DNA from: JAGOCV01 sp049445855
GTDB lineage: Bacteria > Pseudomonadota > Gammaproteobacteria > Burkholderiales > Burkholderiaceae_C
DNA length: 64,000 nt
Assembly (NCBI RefSeq): GCF_049445855.1
Contig: NZ_JBMSDV010000003.1
Span: forward strand, 248,001 to 312,000
Direction of reading: 5' to 3'
Part shown: in pieces, positions 1 to 8,565 of the stretch
How the letters are laid out: every line of letters starts with the position of its first letter
Numbering within the stretch: the first letter of the stretch is position 1
Notes under the pieces: generated by a model
The model's input: the letters and a program-made list of their open reading frames with translations, nothing else
What the model was told of the DNA's origin: nothing
Database searches by the model: none
Translations under genes and position numbers: made by a program

Positions 1-1
1 G

Positions 2-1219
2 ATGCTGCTGGCCGTCACCATCTCGGGTGGCGGCGCGCGTGCCGCTGCGTTCGGCTATGGCGTGCTCGACGAACTGCGCCGCACGCAGGTGCAGTGGCGC
101 GGTCATGAAATCTCGCTGCTCGACGAAATCGACGTGATCAGCGGCGTCTCGGGTGGCAGCATCGTGTCGGCCTATTACGCAGCGTTTGGCAAGGACACCT
201 TTCCTGCTTTCGAGAACGAATTCCTGCGGCAGGACTTCCAGGACTCACTCATCAGCAACATGTTCAGGCCGGGCAGCCTGCATGACCTCAGTTCGCCGTG
301 GTTCGGCCGCACGCACCTGCTTGCACGGCGACTCGACGAACTCTACAAAGGCCTGACCTACGGCGACCTCGCCAACCGGCCGGGCCAGCCGCGCCTGCTC
401 ATCTCGGCGACGGACCTGTCGCTCGGTTCGAGCTTCGAATTCAGCTGGGACCAGTTCGAACTGATCTGCTCGGACCTCGCGAGCGTGCCGCTCTCGTTCG
501 CCGTTGCTTCGTCGTCGGCCGTGCCCATTGCGCTCAGTCCCACGACGCTTCGGAACTACAGCGCCGACTGCCAGCGTCCATCGGTGGACGTGCGCGCCGC
601 CACCAGCGCCACCGACTACCGCGTGCGCCTGCTGCGCTCCAGCCAGCGCAGTTATCTCGACGCGAAGGAGCGGCCTTACATCCATCTCGTCGACGGAGGC
701 CTCGCGGACAACCTCGGCCTGCGTGCATTGCTCGACCGTTCGCTGGCTGGCGGCGGCATCCGCAGCAGCGTGCGCAGCCTGCCCGCCGGCGTCATCCGCA
801 AGCTCGTCATCGTCGCGGTGAATGCCGAGCGTGACCCGGCCGAGCGCATCGACGCGCAGGACACCGTGCCCAGCACCTTCCAGGTGTTCGACGCGCTGAT
901 GTTCGGCGCCGGCGCGCGCGCCACGCAGGAGACGCTGGAGCTGCTCACCGACACCGCGCAGGGCTGGCGGCGTGAACTCGCGCGCCGCGCGGGCGACGGC
1001 AACGACGCGTTCGCGCCCGACGCGCAGATCCACGTGATCACCGTCAACCTGCGCGATGCGCCCGAGCTTCTGCAGCGTGCGTCGCTGCTGCAGGTGCCCA
1101 CGGCGTTCTCGATCCCGCGTGCGGATGTGGGCCGGCTCATTGAGGCGGGGCGCCACATCCTGCGTGAATCGCCGGAGTTCAAGGCGCTGGTGCAGTCGTT
1201 TCCTTCGCGTTTTCCCTAG
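2..1219 (+). CDS. patatin-like phospholipase (5' end possibly cut by window)
   Basis: This is a predicted serine acyl hydrolase of the patatin family, expected to act on membrane lipids. The glycine-rich oxyanion loop SGGGAR lies at about residues 8-13. The nucleophile elbow GVSGGS places the catalytic serine near residue 53, numbering from this methionine. The partner aspartate is D231 in DGGLADN. The Ser-Asp dyad is therefore complete. The reading frame begins at the second base of the window with the oxyanion loop almost at the N-terminus. Family members normally carry a signal or lipoprotein peptide and more residues before this loop, so the true start is probably upstream and out of view. 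The gene is followed 63 bp later by the E1 alpha gene, with no obvious link. The family call is firm; substrate and location are unknown. Confidence 0.88.
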   Translation: MLLAVTISGGGARAAAFGYGVLDELRRTQVQWRGHEISLLDEIDVISGVSGGSIVSAYYAAFGKDTFPAFENEFLRQDFQDSLISNMFRPGSLHDLSSPWFGRTHLLARRLDELYKGLTYGDLANRPGQPRLLISATDLSLGSSFEFSWDQFELICSDLASVPLSFAVASSSAVPIALSPTTLRNYSADCQRPSVDVRAATSATDYRVRLLRSSQRSYLDAKERPYIHLVDGGLADNLGLRALLDRSLAGGGIRSSVRSLPAGVIRKLVIVAVNAERDPAERIDAQDTVPSTFQVFDALMFGAGARATQETLELLTDTAQGWRRELARRAGDGNDAFAPDAQIHVITVNLRDAPELLQRASLLQVPTAFSIPRADVGRLIEAGRHILRESPEFKALVQSFPSRFP

Positions 1220-1259
1220 GCGTTTCCGCTAGGAGGCGCGCACCCCGTCCGCCAATAAA

Positions 1260-1271
1260 ATGTGTACACAT
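1260..1271. promoter_or_regulatory. 12-bp perfect palindrome upstream of the E1 genes
   Basis: ATGTGTACACAT reads the same on both strands and sits 10 bp before the E1 alpha ATG, in the short gap after the patatin gene. Position suggests an operator, but no regulator gene is adjacent. With the next base it contains the octamer TACACATC, which also forms one arm of the vapB operator repeat at 28876-28883. Confidence 0.4.
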
Positions 1272-1281
1272 CAAAAGGCGG

Positions 1282-2313
1282 ATGGAGACAAGTGTTTTGA
1301 GCGCCAATGAAGATACGGTTGCGGCGTTGTACCGCACCATGGTCCGGATCCGGGCCTTCGAGAACGCGGCCGAGGCCGCAAGCCAGGGTGGGGTGAGCGC
1401 GTACGGCAAGGCCGCTGACGGCACCGCGCAAGTGCGCGGACCCCTTCATCTTTCCACCGGGCAGGAAGCCGTTCCCGCAGGCGTGTGCGCGCACCTGCGT
1501 GCCGACGACTACCTCACCTCCACGCATCGCGGCCACGGCCACACGCTGGCCAAGGGTGCGGACCTGTCCCGCATGATGGCCGAGCTGTTCGGCAAGGCCA
1601 CCGGTTTCAACGGCGGCAAGGGCGGCTCCATGCACATCGCCGACTTCACCGTCGGCATGCTCGGTGCCAATGGCGTCGTCGCGGCCGGCCTGCCCATCGC
1701 GGTGGGCGCGGCGCATGCGCAGAAGCTGCAGCAGCGCGATGCCATCACCGTCTGCTTCTTCGGTGACGGTGCCATCAACCGCGGCCCCTTCCTCGAGTCG
1801 CTCAACTGGGCGCAGGTGTATGGCCTGCCCGTGCTCTTCGTCTGCGAAGACAACCGCTGGAGCGCGACGACCGCCAGCGGCCCGATGACGGCAGGCGAGG
1901 GCGCATCGGCGCGCGCGCGCAGCCTCGCCATTCCTTCGGTACAGGTGGACGGCAACGATGTGCTCGCCGTGCATGCCGCCGCCGCGAAACTCGTGAGCGA
2001 GGTGCGCGCCGGCAGCGGCCCGCGCCTGCTGCATGCCATCACCTACCGCGTGAAGGGCCACGTCTCGGTGGACCCGGCCGCGTACCGCAACCCCGAAGAA
2101 CTGCAGGCCGCGCTGAAGACGGACCCGATTGCCCGCGCGCGCCAGGCCTATGCCGCGCTGCCCGGAGCCGACATGACGAGGCTCGACGCCATCGAGCGCG
2201 AGGCTGCTGACGAAGTGCAGGCTGCGCTGGCTGCCGCCGCCGCCGCGCCGTGGCCCGACGCCGCAGCCGCGTACACCGACATCCAGACCACGGGAGCAGG
2301 TCAATGGGTGTGA
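1282..2313 (+). CDS. 2-oxoacid (acetoin/pyruvate) dehydrogenase E1 component, alpha subunit
   Basis: This is the thiamine-diphosphate-binding alpha subunit of a heterotetrameric E1, which decarboxylates a 2-oxo acid or acetoin and passes the acyl group to a lipoyl E2. The cofactor motif GDGAINRGPFLE...CEDN is intact, and the N-terminal region RTMVRIRAFE and the stretch FNGGKGGSMHI are typical of the acetoin/pyruvate type. At 343 residues the length is normal. The beta subunit overlaps it by 10 bp. The ATG at 1282 is kept as the longest start. However, a GGAGACAA ribosome site at 1284-1291, the form used by several genes here, sits 5 bp before an in-frame TTG at 1297, which may be the true start (338 residues). 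No E2 or E3 gene is present in the window, so the true substrate is open. Confidence 0.9.
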   Translation: METSVLSANEDTVAALYRTMVRIRAFENAAEAASQGGVSAYGKAADGTAQVRGPLHLSTGQEAVPAGVCAHLRADDYLTSTHRGHGHTLAKGADLSRMMAELFGKATGFNGGKGGSMHIADFTVGMLGANGVVAAGLPIAVGAAHAQKLQQRDAITVCFFGDGAINRGPFLESLNWAQVYGLPVLFVCEDNRWSATTASGPMTAGEGASARARSLAIPSVQVDGNDVLAVHAAAAKLVSEVRAGSGPRLLHAITYRVKGHVSVDPAAYRNPEELQAALKTDPIARARQAYAALPGADMTRLDAIEREAADEVQAALAAAAAAPWPDAAAAYTDIQTTGAGQWV

Positions 2314-3293
2314 CGAAAACCGTGATGAGCTATGCCGAAGCCGCCGCACTCGCCGTGGCGCGCGAGATGGAATCCGACCCCAACGTCGTCGTCACCGGCG
2401 AAGACGTGGGCCGGGGCGGCATCTTCGGCCAGTACAAGGGCCTGCAGGCGCGCTTCGGCGCGCAGCGCGTGATCGACACGCCCATCAGCGAAGCCGCCAT
2501 CCTCGGTGCGGGTGTGGGCATGGCGCTCGCGGGCCTGCGCCCGGTGGTCGAGATGCGCGTGGTCGACTTCGCACTCTGCGGCATGGACGAGATCGTCAAC
2601 CAGGCCGCCAAGAACCGCTTCATGTTCGGCGGCCAGGGCCGCGTGCCGATGGTGGTGCGCATGCCCATCGGCATCTGGGACTCGTCGGCCGCTCAGCACT
2701 CGCAGTCGTTCGAAAGCTGGTTCGCGCACCTGCCGGGCGTCGTGGTGGTCTGCCCCGCCACACCGCAGGACAACTATTCCATGCTGCGCGCCGCGCTCGC
2801 CAGCGGCGACCCGGTCGTTTACATGGAGCACAAGACGCTCTGGGGCACGCAGGGCGAGGTAGACGAATCGCTGCAAGTCACGCTCGGCAAGGCACGCACC
2901 GTGCGCAGCGGCAACCATCTGACGATGGTCAGCTGGAGCCGCCAGGTGCAGGTGGCCGCGCAGGCCTGCGAGCAACTGGCGAACGAAGGCATCGAGGTCG
3001 ACCTGATCGACCTGCGCAGCATCTGGCCGTGGGACCGTGAGGCGGTGCTCGCGTCGTGCCGCCGCACCGGCCACCTGCTGGTGACACACGAGGCCGTGCA
3101 ACCCGCCGGCTTCGGTGCCGAGATCGCCGCCACCGCAGCAGAAGCGACCGGCTGCCGCGTGAAGCGTCTGGGCGCCCCGCGCATTCCCGTCGGCTATGCG
3201 CCCGTGCTGGAAGCCGAGTCGCGCGTGTCGGCGCAGCAGATTGCGGACATTGCACGCGCGATGGTGCGCGGCAAGGTCACCACGCCCGCGTGA
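2304..3293 (+). CDS. 2-oxoacid (acetoin/pyruvate) dehydrogenase E1 component, beta subunit
   Basis: This is the transketolase-like beta subunit that pairs with the upstream alpha subunit to form an alpha2-beta2 E1. The protein opens MGVTKTVMSYAEA and continues with the conserved GEDVGRGGIFG and DTPISEAAILGAGVGMAL regions of this family. The C-terminal transketolase domain follows (DLIDLRSIWPWD, then VTHEAVQPAGFGAE). The ATG at 2304 was chosen because it follows a purine-rich GGGAGCAGG and overlaps the alpha stop by 10 bp; frames further upstream lack family similarity. At 329 residues the length is normal. A TRAP transporter follows 57 bp downstream, suggesting that its cargo is related to the E1 substrate. 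That link is inference. Confidence 0.9.
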   Translation: MGVTKTVMSYAEAAALAVAREMESDPNVVVTGEDVGRGGIFGQYKGLQARFGAQRVIDTPISEAAILGAGVGMALAGLRPVVEMRVVDFALCGMDEIVNQAAKNRFMFGGQGRVPMVVRMPIGIWDSSAAQHSQSFESWFAHLPGVVVVCPATPQDNYSMLRAALASGDPVVYMEHKTLWGTQGEVDESLQVTLGKARTVRSGNHLTMVSWSRQVQVAAQACEQLANEGIEVDLIDLRSIWPWDREAVLASCRRTGHLLVTHEAVQPAGFGAEIAATAAEATGCRVKRLGAPRIPVGYAPVLEAESRVSAQQIADIARAMVRGKVTTPA

Positions 3294-3301
3294 GCGACGC
3301 C

Positions 3302-3313
3302 TGAAAATTTTCA
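3302..3313. promoter_or_regulatory. 12-bp palindrome before the TRAP genes
   Basis: TGAAAATTTTCA is a perfect palindrome in the 57-bp gap between the E1 beta stop and the TRAP small permease. It could be an operator or only an AT-rich chance palindrome; no regulator is assigned. Confidence 0.25.
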
Positions 3314-3350
3314 CCTCCAAAAAACATTACAACGAGCTTCGAGTTTTCCC

Positions 3351-3929
3351 ATGTCCCAACCCCACAACCAAGCGCCGGCGCCTGCGGAAATCCCGCAAGG
3401 TGTGCCCGGTGAACTGCCCGGCGACGAGCAGGACGAGACCACCATCGTCCCTCTCAAGATCGAGGACTGGCTCACCGTCATCGTCATGGGCCTGCTCGCG
3501 CTCATCACCTTCGCCAATGTGCTCGTGCGTTACTTCACCAGCCAGTCGTTCGCGTGGACCGAAGAGTTCTCGATCTTCCTGATGATCGTGCTCGCGCTCG
3601 TCGCGGGCTCGGCCTCGGTCGCGCGCAACCGGCAGATCCGCATCGAATACTTCGCCGACAACGGCCCTGAGTGGCGGCAGAAGCTGCTCGCGCAATTCGG
3701 TGCGCTCATGGTGTTCCTGCTCTTCGCGCTGATCGCCGTGCTGAGCGTACGCACGGTGTACGACGACATCCGCTTCGGCGAAACGTCGCCCGGCATCGGC
3801 GTGCCGCAATGGTGGTACACGATCTGGCTGCCGGTGCTGTCGGTCGCCATCGCGCTGCGCGCACTCGGGCTCATGATCCGCCGTGGCCGCAAGGACGACA
3901 GCGGTGCAGACGACGGAGCCGCGCAATGA
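3351..3929 (+). CDS. TRAP transporter small permease (DctQ type)
   Basis: This is the small inner-membrane subunit of a tripartite ATP-independent periplasmic transporter, which imports organic acids using a sodium gradient together with a periplasmic receptor. The first 40 residues are hydrophilic and acidic. Four hydrophobic segments follow (about residues 44-62, 80-97, 120-140 and 163-182). The segment ANVLVRYFTSQSFAWTEEFSIFLMI is the hallmark of DctQ proteins. At 192 residues the length is normal. It overlaps the large permease by 4 bp (ATGA), and the receptor gene follows, giving a full QMP operon. Substrate cannot be read from the permease; the upstream E1 genes hint at a 2-oxo or hydroxy acid. 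Confidence 0.92.
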   Translation: MSQPHNQAPAPAEIPQGVPGELPGDEQDETTIVPLKIEDWLTVIVMGLLALITFANVLVRYFTSQSFAWTEEFSIFLMIVLALVAGSASVARNRQIRIEYFADNGPEWRQKLLAQFGALMVFLLFALIAVLSVRTVYDDIRFGETSPGIGVPQWWYTIWLPVLSVAIALRALGLMIRRGRKDDSGADDGAAQ

Positions 3930-5224
3930 TCGCCACGCTGCTCTTCGTCGCTTTCCTTGCGCTGCTCTTCCTGGGGGTGCCCATCGGTGCGGCACTGGGC
4001 CTGGCCGGTGCGGTCTGCATCGCGCTCGCCAACCCGGACGTGCAGTGGTTCGGCCTGCTCGCCGTGCCGCAGAACTTCTACGCAGGGCTCGGCAAATACC
4101 CGCTGCTCGCCATCCCGATGTTCGTGCTGGTCGGCTCGATCTTCGACCGGTCGGGCGTCGCGTTGCGGCTCGTCAACTTCGCCATCTCCATCGTGGGGCG
4201 TGGGTCGGGCATGCTGCCACTGGTGGCGATCGCGGTGGCCATGTTCCTCGGCGGCATCTCCGGCTCGGGGCCGGCCAACGCGGCCGCCGTGGGCGGTGTG
4301 ATGATCGCCGCGATGAGCCGCGCGGGCTATCCGCCGGCGTACTCGGCCAGCGTGGTCGGCGCTGCCGCTGCGACGGACATCCTCATCCCGCCATCGATCG
4401 CGTTCATCGTCTATTCGGTGCTCGTGCCCGGTGCGTCGGTGCCGGCGCTGTTCGCGGCCGGCATGGTGCCCGGCGTGCTGGCCGGCCTCGCGCTCATGAT
4501 TCCTGCCGTGTGGATGGCGCGCAAACACAAGATGGGCGCTCTCGAAGCCACGCTGCCCCGCCCGCCGTTCTGGAAGAGCCTGCGCGAAGCGACCTGGGGC
4601 CTGTTCGCGCCAGTGCTCATCCTGGGCGGCATGCGCGCCGGCTGGTTCACGCCAACCGAGGCGGCTGTCGTCGCCGTGTTCTACGGCCTTTTCGTGGGCA
4701 TGGCGATCCACCGGACCATCAAGGTGCGCGACCTGTTCGTCATCCTGCGCGAGTCGGGCGAGCTGTCGGCCGTCATCCTGCTGGTGGTGTCGCTCGCGGG
4801 CATCTTCGCGTATTCGCTGTCCACGCTCGGCGTGATCGACCCCGTGACAAAAGCCATCGTCAATTCGGGCCTCGGCGAATACGGCGTGCTCGCGCTGCTC
4901 ATCCTGCTGCTGGTGACGGTGGGCATGTTCCTCGATGGCGTGTCGATCTTCCTGATCTTCGTGCCCATCCTGCTGCCCATCATGCGCCACTACAACTGGG
5001 ACCCGGTGTGGTTCGGCGTCATCCTGACGCTCAAGGTGGCGCTGGGCCAGTTCACACCGCCGCTGGCCGTGAACCTCATGGTGTCGTGCCGCATCGCCAG
5101 GGTGCCGATGGAGTCCACCATCCGCTGGGTGGGGTGGATGCTGTTTTCCATGGCCATCGTCATGGTGCTGGTCATCGCATTCCCCCAACTCGCGCTCTGG
5201 TTGCCGCGCGCGCTGGGCTATTGA
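3926..5224 (+). CDS. TRAP transporter large permease (DctM type)
   Basis: This is the large membrane subunit of the TRAP transporter and forms the sodium-coupled transport channel. It is 432 residues long with about a dozen hydrophobic segments. Family landmarks include PMFVLVGSIFDRSG, the glycine-rich MFLGGISGSGPANAAAVGGVMI, AAATDILIPPS, and the C-terminal GMFLDGVSIFLIFVPILLPI and LGQFTPPLAVNL. The start at 3926 overlaps the small-permease stop by 4 bp, implying translational coupling. A longer upstream frame exists but lies inside the small-permease gene and has no family similarity. Confidence 0.95.
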   Translation: MIATLLFVAFLALLFLGVPIGAALGLAGAVCIALANPDVQWFGLLAVPQNFYAGLGKYPLLAIPMFVLVGSIFDRSGVALRLVNFAISIVGRGSGMLPLVAIAVAMFLGGISGSGPANAAAVGGVMIAAMSRAGYPPAYSASVVGAAAATDILIPPSIAFIVYSVLVPGASVPALFAAGMVPGVLAGLALMIPAVWMARKHKMGALEATLPRPPFWKSLREATWGLFAPVLILGGMRAGWFTPTEAAVVAVFYGLFVGMAIHRTIKVRDLFVILRESGELSAVILLVVSLAGIFAYSLSTLGVIDPVTKAIVNSGLGEYGVLALLILLLVTVGMFLDGVSIFLIFVPILLPIMRHYNWDPVWFGVILTLKVALGQFTPPLAVNLMVSCRIARVPMESTIRWVGWMLFSMAIVMVLVIAFPQLALWLPRALGY

Positions 5225-5274
5225 TTTTTCAACGAGGCAGTTCTTTTTTTCACACGTACAAGGAGACAAAGCAA

Positions 5275-6309
5275 ATGAAACTTCGCCGCACAATCCTCGG
5301 CCTGGCGCTCGCCGCCACGGCACTCGGCTTCGGCACCGGCGCCATCGCCCAGGGCAACTACAAGGCCGAATACAAGGTCTCGCTGGTGCTGGGCCCGCCC
5401 ACTCCGTGGGGCATGGCCGGCCAGATCTGGATGGACCTGGTGAAGGAGCGCACCCAGGGCCGCATCAACATGAAGCTGTACCCGGGCACTTCGCTCGTGC
5501 AGGGCGACCAGACGCGCGAATTCAGCGCGCTGCGCCAGGGCGTCATCGACATGGCCGTCGGCTCCACCATCAACTGGTCGCCGCAGATCAAGGAACTCAA
5601 CCTGTTCTCGCTGCCCTTCCTGATGCCCGACTACGCTGCCATCGACGCGCTGACGCAAGGCGACGTGGGCAAGAAGATCTTCGAGACCGTGGACCGCGCA
5701 GGCGCCGTGCCGCTGGCCTGGGGCGAGAACGGCTTCCGTGAACTCACCAACAGCAAGAAGGCCATCAAGACCCCCGAAGACCTCAAGGGCATGAAGATCC
5801 GCGTGGTCGGTTCGCCGCTGTTCTCCGACACCTTCAACGCGCTGGGTGCCAACCCCACGCAGATGAGCTGGGCCGACGCGCAACCCGCGCTCTCCAGCGG
5901 CGCTGTGGACGGGCAAGAGAACCCGCTGTTCCTCTTCACCGTGCTGAAGATGCACACCGTGGGCCAGAAGTTCGTCACCACCTGGGGCTACGTGGCCGAC
6001 CCGCTGATCTTCGTGGTCAACAAGGACGTGTGGAACTCGTGGTCCAAGGCCGACCAGGACATCGTGCGCCAGGCCGCCATCGACGCCGGCAAGCAGGAAA
6101 TCGCCATCGCGCGCAAGGGCCTGACCGAAGCCGACAAGCCCGTGCTGAAAGAAATCGCCGGCATGGGCGTGACTGTGACCAACCTGTCCGCTTCCGAGCG
6201 CGACACCTTCGTCAAGGCCACCCGCCCGGTGTACGACAAGTGGAAGGCCACCATCGGCGCCGACCTGGTGAATGCGGCCGAGAAGGCGATTGCCGAGCGC
6301 AAGAAATGA
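5275..6309 (+). CDS. TRAP transporter substrate-binding protein (DctP type)
   Basis: This is the periplasmic receptor that delivers substrate to the TRAP permeases. A Sec signal peptide of about 25 residues ends AIAQ. The mature protein shows the DctP pattern: GTSLVQGDQTREFSALRQGVIDM, then LKGMKIRVVGSPLFSDTF and the ALSSGAVDGQENP segment. The arginine of KIRV is the usual carboxylate-binding residue in this family. At 344 residues the length is normal. GGAGACAA lies 5 bp before the ATG and fixes the start. The gene lies 50 bp after the large permease and is closed by a strong terminator, so the operon ends here. The substrate is unknown, probably a monocarboxylate. Confidence 0.93.
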   Translation: MKLRRTILGLALAATALGFGTGAIAQGNYKAEYKVSLVLGPPTPWGMAGQIWMDLVKERTQGRINMKLYPGTSLVQGDQTREFSALRQGVIDMAVGSTINWSPQIKELNLFSLPFLMPDYAAIDALTQGDVGKKIFETVDRAGAVPLAWGENGFRELTNSKKAIKTPEDLKGMKIRVVGSPLFSDTFNALGANPTQMSWADAQPALSSGAVDGQENPLFLFTVLKMHTVGQKFVTTWGYVADPLIFVVNKDVWNSWSKADQDIVRQAAIDAGKQEIAIARKGLTEADKPVLKEIAGMGVTVTNLSASERDTFVKATRPVYDKWKATIGADLVNAAEKAIAERKK

Positions 6310-6350
6310 GCAACTGAAGAACGCACCGCAACTGCGATTGCCATTATGGA

Positions 6351-6379
6351 AAGGGCCTCCTCCGGGAGGCCTTTTTTTT
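6351..6379 (+). terminator. Rho-independent terminator of the TRAP operon
   Basis: A 7-bp G+C stem (GGCCTCC at 6354-6360 with GGAGGCC at 6365-6371) encloses a TCCG loop and is followed by eight T residues. It lies 42 bp after the receptor stop codon. Confidence 0.93.
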
Positions 6380-6462
6380 GGGCGCGGTTGCATTGCCTTG
6401 CATTCGCCACTCACCTGAAGCGCCGATAATCATGAGCACTTTGGTTTTCAGGAGAAGGCACT

Positions 6463-7428
6463 GTGCTTATCAAAACAGCAGACGACAGAACCCGGCGAAT
6501 TGGGCTGCTCGAAAACCTGCAGGGCTCGCCACTTCTGGCCGACTGGCAGAAGAACAAGCTGAAGGATGAGCTTTTCGCTCTGCGTATGGGCGTCGCCGGT
6601 GAGCGGGACGCAGCGCATTACATTGACACTTACTACCGAGACGGCGAGAACCATGCAGTCATCCACGACTTGCGGCTTTCCATGGATGGTGAAGTAGCGC
6701 AAATCGATCACTTGCTGATCAGCCGAGGGCTCAACTTCTATCTGCTCGAAACGAAGAACTTCTCGGGCAGCATCACCATATCGGACGCGGGTGAGTTCTC
6801 TGTCACCTACCCGAACCGCAGGACCTACGGCATTCCCTCTCCCATTGAGCAAAGCAGGCGGCATGCTGTAGTTCTTGAGAAAGTACTCGATCAACTTGGT
6901 ATCCAGGGCCGACTCGGTGTGCCGCGTCAGATCCGTCATGTCGTCCTCGTCGACCCCAAGGCGACCATCAAGCGACCCTCACCGAAGGTCCTTGATACCA
7001 GCATGGTGATCAAGGCGGACCAGTTCCGCAGCTGGCATACGGAGTGGGTGGAGAAGGAGGCTGGCGTTGCAGAACTCTTCGGCTCCATGATCAATCTGCG
7101 ATCGAGCAGCACCCTGAGAGAGATGGCCGAGAAGATCGCGCGGCAACACCGGCCTGTTGACCCTCTCAGTCTTCCTGCATATCTGAAGCCCAAAACGGCT
7201 CCGCCGTCCAGTGCGCCGCCTGTTCCCGCGCCCCCAGATGTTGCAAGGGCATCTCCAATCGAGACGCGAACTCCACCCAGCGTTGTGGAAGGCGAGAAAA
7301 AGAAGCGGCTGGTGTGCGAAAAGTGCGGCGAAAAAATTTCCAGAGCTGAAGGACTCTTCTGTTGGAGCAAACCTCAACGCTTTGGTGGAGTGCAGTACTG
7401 CAGGACGCACCAGTCGGACTTCCAGTAG
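6463..7428 (+). CDS. NERD-domain protein with C-terminal zinc-binding motif
   Basis: The central part carries a NERD (nuclease-related) domain, a PD-(D/E)XK relative. The stretch GEVAQIDHLLISRGLNFYLLETKNFSG supplies the acidic D and the E-x-K pair of the predicted active site. Helices follow, and a variable proline-rich linker (about residues 245-275) leads to a small cysteine motif CEKCGEKIS...C...YCRTH, likely a zinc ribbon. The start is a GTG preceded by AGGAGAAGG; no better start is in frame. The protein has 321 residues. The gene stands alone between two transport operons, and its base composition is somewhat less G+C-rich than its neighbours, consistent with transfer. The cellular role of NERD proteins is poorly defined; DNA processing or defence is inference. 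Confidence 0.82.
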   Translation: MLIKTADDRTRRIGLLENLQGSPLLADWQKNKLKDELFALRMGVAGERDAAHYIDTYYRDGENHAVIHDLRLSMDGEVAQIDHLLISRGLNFYLLETKNFSGSITISDAGEFSVTYPNRRTYGIPSPIEQSRRHAVVLEKVLDQLGIQGRLGVPRQIRHVVLVDPKATIKRPSPKVLDTSMVIKADQFRSWHTEWVEKEAGVAELFGSMINLRSSSTLREMAEKIARQHRPVDPLSLPAYLKPKTAPPSSAPPVPAPPDVARASPIETRTPPSVVEGEKKKRLVCEKCGEKISRAEGLFCWSKPQRFGGVQYCRTHQSDFQ

Positions 7429-7483
7429 TTGCTTTCTCTCCGGGGTCAGGGTAATTGCCTAGATCCACCACCCAGGCGTGGGC

Positions 7484-7512
7484 CTAACATGCATCAATCA
7501 CTCACATGTTAG
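7484..7512. promoter_or_regulatory. inverted repeat, candidate operator for the MarR regulator
   Basis: CTAACATG and CATGTTAG form a perfect 8-bp inverted repeat with a 13-bp spacer, 52 bp before the Bug receptor ATG and at the head of the operon that ends with a MarR-family gene. A MarR dimer binding here would give simple autoregulation. Assignment to that regulator is inference. Confidence 0.5.
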
Positions 7513-7563
7513 TGAACTGACCGGCGGCCCCGATGCCGCTGGCAACATCAAAGGAGACAAGGC

Positions 7564-8538
7564 ATGAAATTCTTCCGTCTGGTGACTGCGGCGCTCGTGT
7601 CCGCTGCCGCTTTCACTGCGCATGCGCAGGACAACTATCCGAACAAGCCCGTGCGCATCGTCATTCCCTACGCGGCCGGTGGCGGTGTGGACGCGGCGGC
7701 GCGCCTCGTGGCGCAATCGCTCGGTACGGCGATGGGGCAGAGCTTCATCGTCGAGGCCAAGCCCGGCGGCAACACGGTGATCGGTGCCGAAATGGTGGCG
7801 CGCGCTGCGCCGGACGGCTACACGCTGCTGCTCACTGGTGGCTCCACCATGACGCTGCTGCCGCTCACGCAGGCAAAGCTGCCCTTCGACCCGCTGAATG
7901 ACTTCGCGCCGGTCGGCCTGGTGTCGCGCCTGCCGTTCTTCCTCACCGTCTCGGCCACGCAGCCGTACAAGACGGCGAAGGAGCTGTTCTCCGACCCGAA
8001 GGTGAAGGACGGTTCTCTGGCCTACGCGAGCAACGGCGTCGGGTCGATGGCGCACGTCGGCACCGAGATGCTGGTGCAGAGCGCCGGCGCGAAGATGATC
8101 CACGTGCCCTACAACGGCTTCGTGCCCGGCATTGCCGATCTGGTGACCGGCCGCGTGATCATGGTGATGGCCGATCTCGCGCCGCTCAACGCGCAGATCA
8201 AGGACGGCAAACTGCGTCCGCTGGCCGTCGCTTCCGAGAAGCGCTCGCCCTTCATGCCCGATGTGCCCACGCTCGCTGAAGCCGGCTACCCCGGCACCGA
8301 ATACGAAGTGTGGCTCGCGCTCTATGCACCGGCGAAGACGCCGCGCGCCGTGCTCGACAAGCTCTCGGCCGAGCTGAACAAGGTGCTCTCCAACCCCGCC
8401 GCACGCGACGCGTTCGCCAAGCTGGGCCACGACAGCGAATACGCCAGCCCCGACGTGATCCGCAAGCGCATCCAGACCGAGCAGAAGGCGTTCGCACCGG
8501 CCGTGCGCGCGGCCGGGCTCGCCGCACCAACCAACTGA
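7564..8538 (+). CDS. Bug-family (tripartite tricarboxylate transporter type) solute-binding protein
   Basis: This is a periplasmic receptor of the Bug/TctC family. A signal peptide of about 21 residues ends AHAQ. Family landmarks are NYPNKPVRIVIPYAAGGGVDAAARLVA, the FIVEAKPGGNTVIGAEMVARAAPDGYT segment, and HVPYNGFVPGIADLVTGRV. At 324 residues the length is normal. GGAGACAA at 7553-7560 sets the start. No TctA/TctB permease accompanies it, which is usual for these orphan receptors in Burkholderiales. It heads an apparent operon with a thiamine-diphosphate enzyme, an aldehyde dehydrogenase and a MarR regulator, so its ligand is probably the precursor of that pathway. Confidence 0.93.
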   Translation: MKFFRLVTAALVSAAAFTAHAQDNYPNKPVRIVIPYAAGGGVDAAARLVAQSLGTAMGQSFIVEAKPGGNTVIGAEMVARAAPDGYTLLLTGGSTMTLLPLTQAKLPFDPLNDFAPVGLVSRLPFFLTVSATQPYKTAKELFSDPKVKDGSLAYASNGVGSMAHVGTEMLVQSAGAKMIHVPYNGFVPGIADLVTGRVIMVMADLAPLNAQIKDGKLRPLAVASEKRSPFMPDVPTLAEAGYPGTEYEVWLALYAPAKTPRAVLDKLSAELNKVLSNPAARDAFAKLGHDSEYASPDVIRKRIQTEQKAFAPAVRAAGLAAPTN

Positions 8539-8565
8539 CACATCCGCAAGGACATCGCTTACCTC

